NCBI RefSeq assembly: GCF_028502605.1
Contig: NW_026611594.1
Span: 1,561,836 to 1,625,835 of the forward strand
DNA length: 64,000 nucleotides
From: Trichoderma breve
Taxonomy: Eukaryota; Ascomycota; Sordariomycetes; Hypocreales; Hypocreaceae
Direction: 5' to 3'
Numbering within the stretch: the stretch's first letter is position 1; each line of letters starts with the position of its first letter. The notes beneath the pieces are model-generated. The model had not been told where the DNA came from. It ran no database searches and was given only the letters and a program-made list of their open reading frames with translations. Of this stretch, positions 52,757 through 64,000 are shown piece after piece. Both the position numbers and the translations under genes were made by a program.

Positions 52757-54535
52757 TCATACTCTCTGCTTATCTCGGCGGCACCTGGGGCACTTTCTTC
52801 TGTTATACTTCCTACGCTTCGCTTTTGGTAAATCTTGCTGTTTTGGCTTAGGATGTGCCACTTTTCCGCTAACATATAGCTGATTGACGTAATGTAATTC
52901 TTGCTCGGCCTTTTCTGGGAGGTGCTCTGCTGATGCTTTTGAGATATTCTCTGTTGAAAATGCAGTGTCTGTTGATTTAAGGTCTTTGGCAATACACGCA
53001 TTGCACTGAAGGTCTTTCGCAACGTTATCCGCTGGAGCCGCTTGGTCGCACGAAAGGCATATCTTCCATCCATGTCTATCTCTCATATGTTGTTTCAGAC
53101 CGCCGATAGTATCTTCATATATGCAGATACTACACTTTGTTATCGGAGGATGAGATTCTTCCATATGGGGACGTATAGTATCTTCGGAAAACGACATCTT
53201 GCACCATGGACAGAGTCGCCAGCTATGCTGTTGCTGAAGATGTGTATTCTGTTGTTCCTCTAATAATTTTTCAGAACACTCAGGACACTCAGGACACTTA
53301 AAAAAGCGGTGATCCTTATTCTCATGCTCTTTAAGCTCCTCTGGTGTTTCTTCAACTCGGCTGCAATACTTGCATAACAACCATCCATGCTCATCCAGCT
53401 GGTGAAGGGGGAGTTGCCAACTTTGACATTCCTCCTGGCATAAAGAACAGATTTCCAATATATGTGCTTGAGCATGTTCCTTATCTGCTGCAAATTGTTC
53501 CTCTGTTCGAGGGCAAAACATACACATCTCAAACCTAGGATGATCTCTTTCCAAGTGTTCCCAAAGCCATCCTTGTGCAATATGAAGGTTGCAACGTGGA
53601 CATATAGTCCATTGGTGATAATCTGAACTATTACTGCTCAGAAGATGCAATGGAATTTCGTTGAATGCGTAGCTGTCTTCCGAACAGTATTTGCAATCTT
53701 CATTCTGTTGAAAATAATGGAATACCTCAAGGTGGTCCGGGAAATCATCTCCACATTCTTGCTTGCACAGAGGACAATCGAAGTGCTCTTTAGTGATATG
53801 GTCTAACAGCTCGGCGGTATCTGTAGATCGGCACCCATTACAATCTGCGACTGTATGTGTTTGAATATGGCTATGCATATCAACGACGACTCCGCTTGTG
53901 CTACACAGGCGACACACTGCTTCCGGGTGGTGTTCGCTATAGTGTTCGTCATCGAGCACTTCGTTGCATAACTCGCAGAGGTCTGTGTGATTGGAGATAT
54001 GGCTGTGGTAACTGGACTTCGGAATGGCTGTTTTGCACGCCCAACAGATTGTGAATTCCTCAGACATTGAGGCATCACAGCCTGGTGTGCTACAGCGTTT
54101 CGCGACTGTAACAATTTCTCCGCAGTGACATACAGAAAAAATGTCAACCTGCCTTTTAGAGCTATCGCAGCCCGGTGTGCTACAGGATTCTGTCTGTTTT
54201 GTAAAACTTTTTCCACAGCGGCATATGAAGTAGTAAGAGGAAATGGAGCTGTGATAACTTTGATAAACCTCCGGTTTACCAATGTTGTTGCGCTGAGGAA
54301 AGAAGAGCACAGGGTATCCCTTGAATTTTGTTATTGATCCCTTTTTTTCCAGTAAATATTGACCAGCTGCGTCTACTAAAGCGTAGTAATTGTTAGGTAT
54401 CGCTGGGTTCCGTGGCTTGTCCGGATGGCAATGAAGTTTCGCAAGCTTCACTGCGATCATTATGTCTTTAGTAGTAACGGTGCCATATTTCAGGCCAAGA
54501 ATACTCAAGGGACTTTGATGTGCAAGCAAAGCCAT
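52757..54535 (-). CDS. J-domain protein fused to many C2H2-type zinc fingers
   Basis: Single exon, 592 residues. Residues 8-60 resemble a DnaJ J-domain: SPLSILGLKYGTVTTKDIMI, AVKLAKLHCHPDKPRNPA with the HPD signature at 37-39, normally used to stimulate Hsp70. From about 100 to 520 follow at least a dozen CxxC...H...H units (for example CELCNEVLDDEHYSEHH, CPRCNLHIAQGWLWEHLERD, CPWCKMSFSEDTIRPHMEES). The tail is basic (LPKAKRRKYNRRKCPRCRRD). DNA or RNA binding is likely. I know of no standard fungal protein with this domain order. The 19-bp repeat array lies just upstream. Confidence 0.75.
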   Translation of the reverse strand: MALLAHQSPLSILGLKYGTVTTKDIMIAVKLAKLHCHPDKPRNPAIPNNYYALVDAAGQYLLEKKGSITKFKGYPVLFFPQRNNIGKPEVYQSYHSSISSYYFICRCGKSFTKQTESCSTPGCDSSKRQVDIFSVCHCGEIVTVAKRCSTPGCDASMSEEFTICWACKTAIPKSSYHSHISNHTDLCELCNEVLDDEHYSEHHPEAVCRLCSTSGVVVDMHSHIQTHTVADCNGCRSTDTAELLDHITKEHFDCPLCKQECGDDFPDHLEVFHYFQQNEDCKYCSEDSYAFNEIPLHLLSSNSSDYHQWTICPRCNLHIAQGWLWEHLERDHPRFEMCMFCPRTEEQFAADKEHAQAHILEICSLCQEECQSWQLPLHQLDEHGWLLCKYCSRVEETPEELKEHENKDHRFFKCPECPECSEKLLEEQQNTHLQQQHSWRLCPWCKMSFSEDTIRPHMEESHPPITKCSICIYEDTIGGLKQHMRDRHGWKICLSCDQAAPADNVAKDLQCNACIAKDLKSTDTAFSTENISKASAEHLPEKAEQELHYVNQLYVSGKVAHPKPKQQDLPKAKRRKYNRRKCPRCRRDKQRV

Positions 54536-54602
54536 GTTAGAGTAGTTATTAAGACAGAAGAAATTGCAAAGGTGAGAGGAATTTCGAAGGTGTTTGAAAC
54601 TG

Positions 54603-54855
54603 CGAAGGTATTCGAAATTGCAAAGGCGGGAGAGAACTGCGAAGGCGGGAGAGAATTGCGAAGGCGGGAGAGAATTGCGAAGGCGGGAGAGAATTGCGAA
54701 GGCGGGAGAGAATTGCGAAGGCGGGAGAGAATTGCGAAGGCGGGAGAGAATTGCGAAGGCGGGAGAGAATTGCGAAGGTGAGAAAAATTGCGAAGGCGGT
54801 AGAGAATTGCAAGAGAAAAATTGCGAAGGCGGGAGAGAATTGCGAAGGTGGGAGA
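54603..54855. repeat. tandem 19-bp repeat GCGAAGGCGGGAGAGAATT
   Basis: Eight exact or near-exact units in register from about 54640 to 54778 (AAGG at 54642, 54661, 54680, 54699, 54718, 54737 and 54756), with degenerate copies on both sides. It begins 68 bp upstream of the start at 54535, inside the promoter of the J-domain/zinc-finger gene. The array happens to be open in several frames. Confidence 0.92.
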
Positions 54856-55004
54856 TAGAAAGGGGTATATATAATTTTTATAAAAAAGTTTCGGTAATAA
54901 TATAGCTATTTCCGCCTACTATTTATAGTACAGTAGTATAAAAAATCTAAAAATAAAAAAATATATTATTATAAAGTATTTAAGCTACTTACACTATGTA
55001 ATAG
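54856..55004. other. AT-rich spacer
   Basis: About 150 bp of AT-rich sequence between the 19-bp array and the stop of the Myb-like gene. Confidence 0.5.
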
Positions 55005-56736
55005 CTATCTACGCTTATGATGCTTCCTTAGCTTAGTAGAATAGCGCACCTGTAAGCTTGCCAAAGACCGCCCTGGAAATTCTTTACTGAACTCTCTGTG
55101 AATACTCGTCCACGGAAGATCCTCCTCCTTTAGCCTAGATAGAAGTTCTTCCTCTTCTCGACTATATGGAGTACGTGTTGTCTTTTTGCTAATCTCTCTT
55201 TGAGGCGTTGTTTGGAATGTACGCTGTGTAGTTGCGCTTTCTTGGCGGCCCTCTGCAGCTGAAGGATGCGTAATGCTGCTTTCTTGGCCCTCCTCTGCGT
55301 CTATGGTGTGCGGAGAATTCTCTTCTTGGTTTCCGTCTGTATCTTGAGGAAATTCCCACTGCATGTGGAAAGTCATGGTGCCGTCCACGGAGCTGAACCT
55401 TAAGCGACATGGAACAGTTATCTCTTCGTATATTATTGCATCGGCTGCTCTGGTACCTCTATTCTTTGATGGATCTTGCGATAATGATGATGCCAGGTTC
55501 AGCATACTAGATGACGGTATGATCTTTCCCATTTGCCTTAATAACTCAGTAGGAGCTGAGAAATGTGGTATGTGTCTATGAGATGATGTATTAGTAGCTA
55601 GAGACTCTCTAACTCTGATGCGTTTGCGTGGTAGTTGAACACTGTCGTAATCTGCAGCATTCTCCTTGCTGCCGCTTGTCTCGCCGTGAGTTATATTATT
55701 ATCAGTACATGGTGGTGTATTGGTAGCCAGAGACTGCCTGGTCCTGCGGCGTTTGTGTACTGGCTGCTCACTGTCGTAATCTGCAGCTTCCTTCTCGCTG
55801 CTACTTGTCTCGCAGACCTCCACATCATTATGTGCAAGGCTACTGTCGTCGCCATCATTGGGGCCATCATTGTTGTTCTCGCTGCCAATATCACCCATGT
55901 TATCATGGGGGAAGCTATGCTCATAGCTAGTCTGGTTCGGATATGAGGGGATGCACGAATCCTCCGTCCCCTGTAGAGGCTTGATCGTAGATTGGCAAGG
56001 TTCGGGATCGACCCAATAAGACCAATCGCCGCTTGCATCAATCCCTCGCTCTGCGGCATTACCCAGAAATTGCTGTATGGAGGAACAAGCACTAATAGGG
56101 GTCTCGGGGATGCTGCTGATCTGCGCGGGAGTACTGGATTTCGGTAGGCGGTTGACTGAAGGTATAATGCTCTCCATGATACTTTGAGACGCTTTGTCTG
56201 CTTGAGACAAAGCAAATGCAGGTGGTGTGGGAGGCGGCATAGGCAAATGCTTTGCCAGGCGGTTTGAGGTTATTGCAGCTTTCTCAGTAGCTTGATTGAT
56301 TGTAGGCAAATCCATTAAACCTGGTTCTCCAGTCTCATTACTAGCGAACACTATGCTTGGACTCTTTAGGCGACTTTCTACAATGCTCTCTAAGGCACTT
56401 GTCAGTTATCAGACATATAAGGCCATGGGAAGCGCGTAACTTACCAAAACTCTTTGTCTTATCAGGCGGTGGTTTGGCTAAAGATGTGGTGGCCATGTCA
56501 ACTGATAGAAGCCTATCAACAGATTGCGAGCTATGAACCGCAGGTAGGTGGTTCAAGTTCATTTTGATGTCCGCAGATGACTCCTCTTGTAATTTAAGAG
56601 CAGGAGTAGAAACTGGAATGGGCTGTTTTGTTTTCTGCGTGCTATGCGCTGTGTGCGCTACAGTTGCAGGAGCCCAAAAACTCTGGCTGTCAAGGTTGAC
56701 ATGATATGGCTTTGGTTCTCGAATTGTCGGAAACAT
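55005..56736 (-). CDS. Myb/SANT-like DNA-binding protein
   Basis: Exons 56445-56736 and 55005-56389 (55-bp intron with CTGAC branch, phase 1) give 558 residues. Most of it is disordered, acidic and Ser/Thr-rich, with two basic clusters (VHKRRRTRQSLATNT, LPRKRIRVRESLATNT) that look like an internal duplication. The C-terminal 50 residues form a Myb/SANT-type helix-turn-helix: YSREEEELLSRLKEEDLPWT, then SIHREFSKEFPGRSLASLQV, RYSTKLRK. It is probably a nuclear regulator. Myb/SANT genes also occur in Starship cargo. Confidence 0.75.
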
Positions 56737-58029
56737 TGGGTTGGTATTGAATGTTTGAGTAAAGTAATTCTCTCAGAAAAAGTAAGGTAAAAGTGTTAAT
56801 GAGGACTATCTAAGAGAGCATAAGACGGGAGCTAAATAGATTAAATATGCAAGAACCTCTATCTCTAAACAACCTCGAGATTGCGTTATCGTCCATTTAT
56901 CCAAAACAATGACTAAAAGAATCAGCCGTAGGTATCTCACACAGTATCATATCCTCTTTTCTCTCTCACCCTCTTTTCTCTCTCTGCCAATCATCCAACT
57001 AGTCGGCCACATGGATGCGACTTTAACGGAGAGGTGGTAGCATCGCCACATATCGAGCGCATTATTGTCGTTCGCCTGTGCAACTCTCGGCGTCTCCGGA
57101 GACACCAAAGTCCAACAGATCCATGTTCTGGAACTTAATTGGATGAAAGAGCTTGGAGGCCGCGTGTAAAGTCCCTCGCTTGGATGAATTCGTTCACCAA
57201 ACTCGTCCAACGAAATTTGATTATACCATTCTATTTTCAGCTTCGGATATGGCGGCAGCAGCATATTGCTGGCCTCACATCACGCGATCCTCTTGACTTA
57301 TCCTTGACCATCCTATTACCAATCGATCGAGAGAAGAGGGGGGAGCGGCACTGCTTTTGCGATAGCGTGGTGTTTGGAAATGAGGCTGTCCGAGATAATG
57401 CCGGCTTAAATCGCACCGATAGACCACGCTGGTCCCTGGCTGTCGTATCAATATCCGTCCGCACGCGACGTAAGGAGTTCATTGAAGCTCGGTTTTGCCA
57501 AGGAGGCGTATGGGCTAGTGCAACAACCCCATCAAGCAGGCCGGAATGGAAATCTGCCTCGTATATGCACACTGATGTCAATGAGAATCTGAGGCATTTT
57601 TGTGACCGACCGACTGATACCAAGGCACTCTTCTAAGCCTATAAGCAGGCTGGGAGCAAAGGGCCAGTTGTTAGATGTGATTATTGTAGTGAGGGAGGTA
57701 AGGGGAAGATGAACTTGGGGCTTACTCTATAAACATAGCGATTCTTGAGATAATATAGAGGAGGCTTTCCAATCTAAAGGTGTGTTATTTCACAAAACTG
57801 CTATAGCGAAATGCATATGTATAGTAGCAGAGAATAGAGCGTTGCAAAGATATTGGCGACAGTCTGGTAAGTAATAGATACTTAGAACTAAATTGCCTCA
57901 AACATGAGAAGGAAGCTATACATAGGGAAGGTAAAAAGTAAGCGTAGACAGTAGTTGAAACGTAGCTGCAAATGGAACAATTAACAATAATGAAAAAAAA
58001 AAAGGAGTAGAGGAAAGAAAAGAAGTCAA
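56737..58029. other. last non-AT-rich interval before the telomeric block; no gene supported
   Basis: About 1.3 kb. Overlapping open frames at 56947-57264 (minus; KIEWYNQISLDEFGERIHPS looks protein-like) and 57139-57636 (plus) have no recognisable family. A CT-rich patch (TTTTCTCTCTC) lies at 56955-56985. GC falls sharply after about 58000. Confidence 0.4.
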
Positions 58030-61000
58030 AAGTACATAGTGAGCGATAAAAATATTTATAGTAAGGAGGGGCTTAGTGTAAAAGAGTAAGCGCACTATAC
58101 TTAAATAAGAAAGCTGCTATTTCTGGATATAGTAACAGTGCAAGTAATATTACTTTTTAAAGGTTTTAGTTTATTTAAAATCCCTAAGGTAAGGTTTAAA
58201 TTAATCTTTTATAATTTTAGTTAAGTAGCTTTTTATAATTTAAATTTTTATAATTTTATTAATTATAGTAATTAAGAAATAGCTAAAGTAATTTTTAATA
58301 TTAATAAAGAATTTTTAAATTTATTTAAGATTTTTATTAAACTTATTAAATAGTATTAGTTTTATAATTTCTTTAGGCTTTTATTATTATACTATAGGGG
58401 CTAGGTTAACTATAGGTTATTATTTTTAAAGTATTATTATAATAGTTATTTAATTTATAATAATTTAATATAGTTATTTTATAAATTCTTTAAGTATTAT
58501 AAAGTATTATTTAGCTTCTTATATATTAGTTAGTAATTATAGTATTATTTTAATATTTTTAGTAGCTTTTTTAAAGTTATTTTATATTTTAATATTACTA
58601 TTACTATAATTATTTTAAGCTTTACTTTTATAATTTATATTATTATTTAAAACTCTAAAGCTTATAAGTTATTAAGTTTTTTAGGTTTTATTACCTATAG
58701 GTCTAAGGTAACTATTTAAATAAGAGTTATTATTATATAATAAATTAAATTTTATAAGTATTATAAGTTAATTATTTTTAAGGGATAAACCTTAGAGTAG
58801 TTTTATAGTTTATATTAATAAAGCGGTTAAGTTAGTAAATAAGTAAATTTATTACTAGCTATAAAATAAAGTATTTAAATATTTAATTTAAATACTATTA
58901 TATTAATAATAACTAGCTATTTAAGTATTTTAATAAATAATATAAAATAAACTTATATATTTAGTTAACTAGGTTAAATTATTACTAAAGAATAATAATT
59001 TAGTTATAAATTATCTTAAGATTTTAATAATTTATTTATAGATTATTAAATTATTATAATAATCTAATAATCTATTTTTAATTAGTTAATTAGTTTAATA
59101 TTTATTTAGATTAAGCTACCCTGTAGGCTTATTATTGCGACTATAAGAACCAGGTTGTGATAAGTTTAGTTTTATTTAAATTAAAAAAAATTATATTTTT
59201 ATTACTTTAATTTAAAGTATTTTTTAATTTTTATTAAAGCTTTTAAGTAATTTCCTTAATATTAGCTTTTACTATTATAATACTTATATTATTTATATAT
59301 TTAAAATAAAAATTAAAATTATTAAGCTTTAGGTTAAAGGAAAAGTAAAATATAAAAATAATAAAAAAAATAAAAAACTTTTATAAAATTTTATATTTTA
59401 GTTTTATTTTTAAAAAAGTAATTTTATAATTATTTTAAATAAAAGTTTTTTAATTATTTATAAAAAAATAAATTTATTTTATAAAATAAAAAAACTATTT
59501 TTATTTTTTAAATTTATATATTAAGTAATTATATATAATTATATTAAAAATATTAAAAATATTAAATATAAAAAAAAAATAATAAAATTTTATATTAAAG
59601 TAACTTTAGTATTATATAATAAATAAATTATTAAATTTATTATAAACTTTTTTAAAAAAACTTTAAAATATTATTTTAATAATATTTTATATTTTATTAT
59701 TAAAAAAAAAACTTTTTTAACTAAAAGTTTTTTAAGGTTTTTATTTATATAAAAAAATAAGGAAATAAATTTATATTTTATATATATAATATATATTTTC
59801 TTTAGTTTTTTAAATTTAAAAATAATAATAATTTTTATATTTTAAAAAAAAAATAAATAATATTTTATTATTAAGTATTTATAAAAAAAGTTAATTATAT
59901 ATTTATTAATAATAAACTAAGTAAATTATAAAAAAATAATTAATATATTATTTATATTAAATATAATATTATTTAACTTTATAATAGTTTTTTTAATTTT
60001 TAATTTTAATATTATTTAATTTTAATAAATATTTTTATTAATAAAAATTTTTTTTCTTAAAGATTTAAAATATTTTTTTTTATTATTTTATACTTAAGGA
60101 ATTTATTTTTAAAAAAAATTATTTTTTTTATAAAATTTAAAATATTATTATTATTATTTATTAAAAAAGGTAATTAAAAATAATTTATTACTTTATATTA
60201 CTTAATAATTAATTATATATTTTTAGTAATATTAGCTTTTATTATTATTTTATTTCAATAAATTTATTTATTATAATATATAATATTTTTAAAAATTTTA
60301 TAAACTTTTTTTTAAGTAAAAAAGTTATTTAATATTTTTTTATAAACTTTATAAACTATTTTATATTTTTTTAATTATTATAATATATTATAATTATTTT
60401 AATATTTAATTTTATTAATTATTTTAATAATTTATTTAAAAAAGTTTTATAAAACTTTAATATATTTATTTAAATTAACTTTTAATAATATAATTAAATT
60501 AATTAAAAAGAAATTTAAGGAAAAGAATATATAAGTTAACTAAAGCTTTTTTAATATTTTATTAAAATATATTTTTTTTTTATTTTTAAAATTATTTTTA
60601 AAAACTTAAAAAAGTTTATAATTATTATATAATAATTTAATTTTATATTAAAGAAATATTTAACTTTAATTAATATAAAATAATTTATAAAAACTAAGTT
60701 AATATACTTTTTTAAATATTAAATAAATATATTTATTAAGTTTAAGAAAAAATTATATTTTTTTATTTATTTTATAATTTTATTATTTATAAAGTTTATA
60801 TTTTTATTAAAATTTTAAAGTTAATATAAAATATTAAAGTTATTTATAATAATTAAATAAAAAAAAAAGTTTTATTTAATAAAAATTTTTATAATTATAT
60901 TTATTAAAGCTTTTTAATAAATATTAATAATAATATATTTATATATTTTTATTTAATATATATATTTATTTTTTAAGCTTAAGGAAAAAATTTATTTATT

Positions 61001-63918
61001 AAAAAAGTTTAAGGAAATTTTAATAAATATAAAAATTAAAAATTTAATATTTTTTTTAATTATTTAAAAGGTTATATATTTAATATTTAAGGTAATTTTT
61101 AATTAATTTTTTATTTAATATTTTATTTTATTAAATATAAGGTTTTTAAATTAATATAATTATTATAAACCAATATATTTATAGTTATAACCACAGGCCT
61201 GCGAGCCAGGTACTACCTAGAACTATAAAAAACCGAAGGACTAATTATAGTTAAGCTTACACAGCAATAAGTAAGCTAAAGTAAGCTACTTCCTATTTAG
61301 GAAACCAGCTCACCCTTAACTAAGTAAGCTTAAGTAAGCTTTAAATTATATATTTATTTTACAACGCTTATTAAAATAGTTTAAATAGCTAATTATAAAT
61401 ATAAAATAATACCTAATTATACCTATAAAGTATTATTTACTAATTATATAAACAAACCCCTTTTATCCTTATTAATTACTTACTAATCTAGCCTAGCTTT
61501 TCCGCTAATATAAACCTAGCATAAGGTTTATCCCTTAGGAATTTCTCTTATACTAACCCTATAAAAGCTTAGCTTATTATACGTTTATAACTTTTATTTA
61601 GAGGTTACCTTAGACCATAGGTAATAATTATTATAAAAATACTAAATAGTTAAATTTTAAGTCCTAGACGTTAAAATAAATTAAAAAAGTATTACCCTAA
61701 GTTATAAAAATAGTAATATAGAATTTAAAAAAGCACCCGAAGTTAATATAACTAGCAAAGACCCTTAGCCTTAACCACAGCTTACCTAAAAGCAATAATA
61801 AGCTAAAATTCTAGCTTTTAAAAACGAAATCACTATACTTAAGGCTAAGAAAAAGAAAAAAAGTAAGATCCTTTAACCTAAGCGTCCTAACCTATATAAT
61901 AAAAAACTTAAGAATATAAAAAAGTTTTTTACTAAACTTAATATTTACTTTAAATATTTTTTAAATACCTTAGAGTATAATAAAGATAAAATAATCTTTA
62001 TAATTACTTACCTTACTAAAGTAGCTAAAGAATAATTATAACTTATTATATAAAATTTTAAAAAAAACACTTTAATTAAATAAAAGAATTAAACCTAAAA
62101 AGTCTTTAAATCCCACTAAGACTTCTGTAATTAACTTAAGAAATTATTTAAAACCTTAAATAAAAAACAAAAAGCAAAACGAAAGCTCTGTTTTATTAAA
62201 CAGAAAAAATAATACTTTAAGTATATAACTATATTTATATAACTCCTTACTAAAGTTAATTAAACTAAGGATAGTAAAAAAAAAGTATATTATATAAATT
62301 TTAAACCCTTAGTTAAAAATAAATTATATAAAGTTAATAAAAAGACTATTAGCTTTATTAACTATACTTAAATAATAATTAGTATTAATAATTACCTCTG
62401 GGAAAAGAAGTAAAAAAAGAAAAAAGAAAAATATAAGAACTTTTAATAACCTAAATAAAACTCCTAGCAGTACACTAATTAAGAAAGGAAGCGTAACGTA
62501 GCTTTATATAATAATAGGAAACTAAGACCTATAGACCTAGACACTATTAATACCCGCAAGTTTACGGGTAAATATAACTACTATAGTAAAATAGGCTATA
62601 AAAAAAAGGACTACTAAAAAAAGCATAGGAAACCTAATAACCTAAAGAAACCTACTAACGAAAATAAAAAATTTAATAAAGTCTAAGTTAATATTATTAA
62701 AACAGTACTTTATAACTTACTTAATTAAACTGCTTACTATAATAATTAATATTTTATATATAAAAGTAAAAAAGAAGGATTAGGATAGTTCCTAAAAGTA
62801 CCTAAGAAAAAGCAGCTAAAATACATCGTAATTAACACTATAACCTCTAAAGAAATTAATTAATAAGTAATTAACCAAGCTATTAACGAAATCCCTAAGG
62901 CTATTATTACCTTAGGAAATACTAATATAACCCAGAAAGAATATAAGGTAGTATAAGACGAAGTTTTTAACGTTCTACCTATAAAAAAAGAAAAAAAATA
63001 AGTAGACGCCTTTATCCGTAAATAGGAAAAGGAATTTAAACAAGGAAAAGGTTACACTAACCTTAATATCTTAGAACCTTACGAAAACTACAGATCCTAA
63101 GAACCACAGGGACTAACCTACCCCTGTAGATAAAAACCCTTTAATTATAAATTAAAAGGAAACCTAGAATAAAACTTAAGTAAATTCCAATAGATATTTA
63201 AGCAGTACGGGATTACCTAACAATAGGTACCTAGTAATAATAGACTAATAAAATACGCTAATATAACCTATTACTATTTTATTATAACTTAAGAATAATT
63301 TATTAAATAGGAAAAAATATAACTTATATATAATACCTTATTTACGGAAAAATATAATTTCTTAATAGCTAAATAATATAATAATATATTATACATTAAG
63401 TACTATATAACTAAAATTAGTAATTAGCATTTTTAGATTTAATATAGCAACCTTTATAATAAAAATTATACTAAAATTTATATAGAAGTATATACTAATT
63501 AACTATACAACCAGTACCTTAACTATAAAATTAAGGAATAATATAAATAAAGGGAAGCTTACTCTAAAATAAATCCCCTATAATATAAAAACAAACTCTA
63601 TAGGAAATATTAAATAAAAAAAAAAAAAATACTATTAACTCTAATATTAGTTATACTATAATAGATTTAACTTTAAAATATATAATAAAGGTTATGCTTA
63701 TAAAAAGGATATTAAATGCTTTTATAAATATTACATTAATAAACTTAACATTAATAAATACTAATAGTACTAAAAACTCTAATAATAATATATATAATAA
63801 TAAATAATTAAGGATTTTAATATTATTACTAAGGAAAACTATAACCTTAACTAAAAAAAAGTATAAGTTAATATAATTAAAATAACTAAAATAAAGAAAT
63901 TTAAAGTAAATATATAAT
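58030..63918. repeat. AT-rich, RIP-type telomere-adjacent block
   Basis: Almost entirely A/T, with stops in all frames, apart from short balanced islands near 59100-59160 and 61170-61330. Long TA-rich runs, absence of any open frame and coding remnants altered mainly by C-to-T and G-to-A changes fit repeat-induced point mutation. It contains the Gypsy relic described separately. Confidence 0.85.
61700..63500 (+). mobile_element. RIP-degraded Gypsy-type LTR retrotransposon
   Basis: Near 61880 the plus strand reads, through stops, PNLYNGELKNIKKFFTKLNI-like sequence, the fungal Gypsy capsid region. At 62573-62614 the frame reads Y-N-Y-Y-S-K-I-G-Y-K-K-K-D-Y, exactly the C-x2-C-x4-H-x4-C zinc knuckle spacing with each Cys (TGY) and His (CAY) turned into Tyr (TAY). 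The downstream sequence keeps stretches with protease/polymerase-like character but too damaged to assign. No long terminal repeats were identified with certainty. Confidence 0.7.
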
Positions 63919-63995
63919 TTAGGGTTAGGGTTAGGGTTAGGGTTAGGTTAGGGTTAGGGTTAGGGTTAGGGTTAGGGTTAGGGTTAGGGTTAGGG
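63919..63995 (+). repeat. telomeric TTAGGG repeats
   Basis: Thirteen units in a row, twelve TTAGGG and one shortened TTAGG at 63943-63947. The G-rich strand runs 5' to 3' to the right, as at a right chromosome end. Confidence 0.98.
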
Positions 63996-64000
63996 ATGTG
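63996..64000 (+). other. non-telomeric tail ATGTG
   Basis: Five bases after the last repeat that do not fit TTAGGG. Could be an assembly or linker artefact at the contig end, or the window may cut a longer contig. Confidence 0.6.

Noticed and set aside
54425..54905. Long plus-strand frames through the 19-bp array
   Set aside because: The 19-bp repeat has no stop codons in several frames, so these frames are a by-product of the repeat.
57139..57636. 165-codon open frame on the plus strand
   Set aside because: It opens at TTG, has no recognisable motif, and overlaps an equally open minus-strand frame; no basis to choose either.
1..64000. tRNA or rRNA genes
   Set aside because: I looked for A-box/B-box-like pairs and rRNA-like blocks and saw none convincing; a tRNAscan-SE run would settle it.

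Overview
This is the right-hand end of a filamentous ascomycete chromosome, probably a sordariomycete (Hypocreales is my best guess). A TTAGGG tract runs off the window at 63919-63995. Nearly all genes have short introns (45-134 bp, GT..AG, often with CTAAC/CTGAC-type branch sites). There are NLR, RING/patatin, DUF3723 and MADS-like fungal gene families, Tc1/mariner and Gypsy relics, and a telomere-proximal block showing the mutation pattern of repeat-induced point mutation (RIP).

Layout. (a) 1-13 kb mixes two conserved transporter genes, the end of a TRK-type potassium transporter (1-1566) and a complete seven-exon BOR1/SLC4 borate transporter (10599-12963), with decayed genes: a bZIP fragment, an unnamed fungal family with two nonsense codons and a frameshift (2522-3803), an NB-ARC/TPR NLR with several nonsense codons (4158-6491) and a Tc1/mariner transposase (7544-8554). 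(b) 13.4-31 kb holds a second Tc1 relic, an APH-like kinase, a BRCT protein, a ferric-reductase homologue (FRE), two small MADS-like proteins, an inactivated RING/patatin phospholipase homologue (PLP) and a divergently transcribed DUF3723 gene with an RQEAA repeat tail. NLR, FRE, PLP and DUF3723 are the four accessory families typical of giant Starship transposons. All four are here, but I see no DUF3435 tyrosine-recombinase captain. (c) 31-43 kb is a series of very small, mostly coiled-coil genes, plus a transthyretin/HIUase-like protein with a basic tail. (d) 43.4-56.8 kb is a run of unrecognised or lineage-specific genes, several probably acting in the nucleus: a possible nucleotidyltransferase-like fold, C2H2 proteins, a J-domain/multi-zinc-finger fusion and a Myb/SANT protein. 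Four intergenic regions in this run each carry a different private array of a short motif just upstream of a start codon. (e) 58.0-63.9 kb is extremely AT-rich and contains a RIP-destroyed Gypsy element whose CCHC zinc knuckle now reads Y-Y-Y-Y at exact spacing. (f) Telomere.

Most gene models here were rebuilt by hand from splice sites and reading-frame phase, and exon coordinates are given in each entry. Product names rest on recognised motifs and family knowledge. No database search was run. The left part looks like a junction between ordinary chromosome and accessory/subtelomeric DNA; the right part looks like rapidly evolving or mobile cargo decaying toward the telomere.
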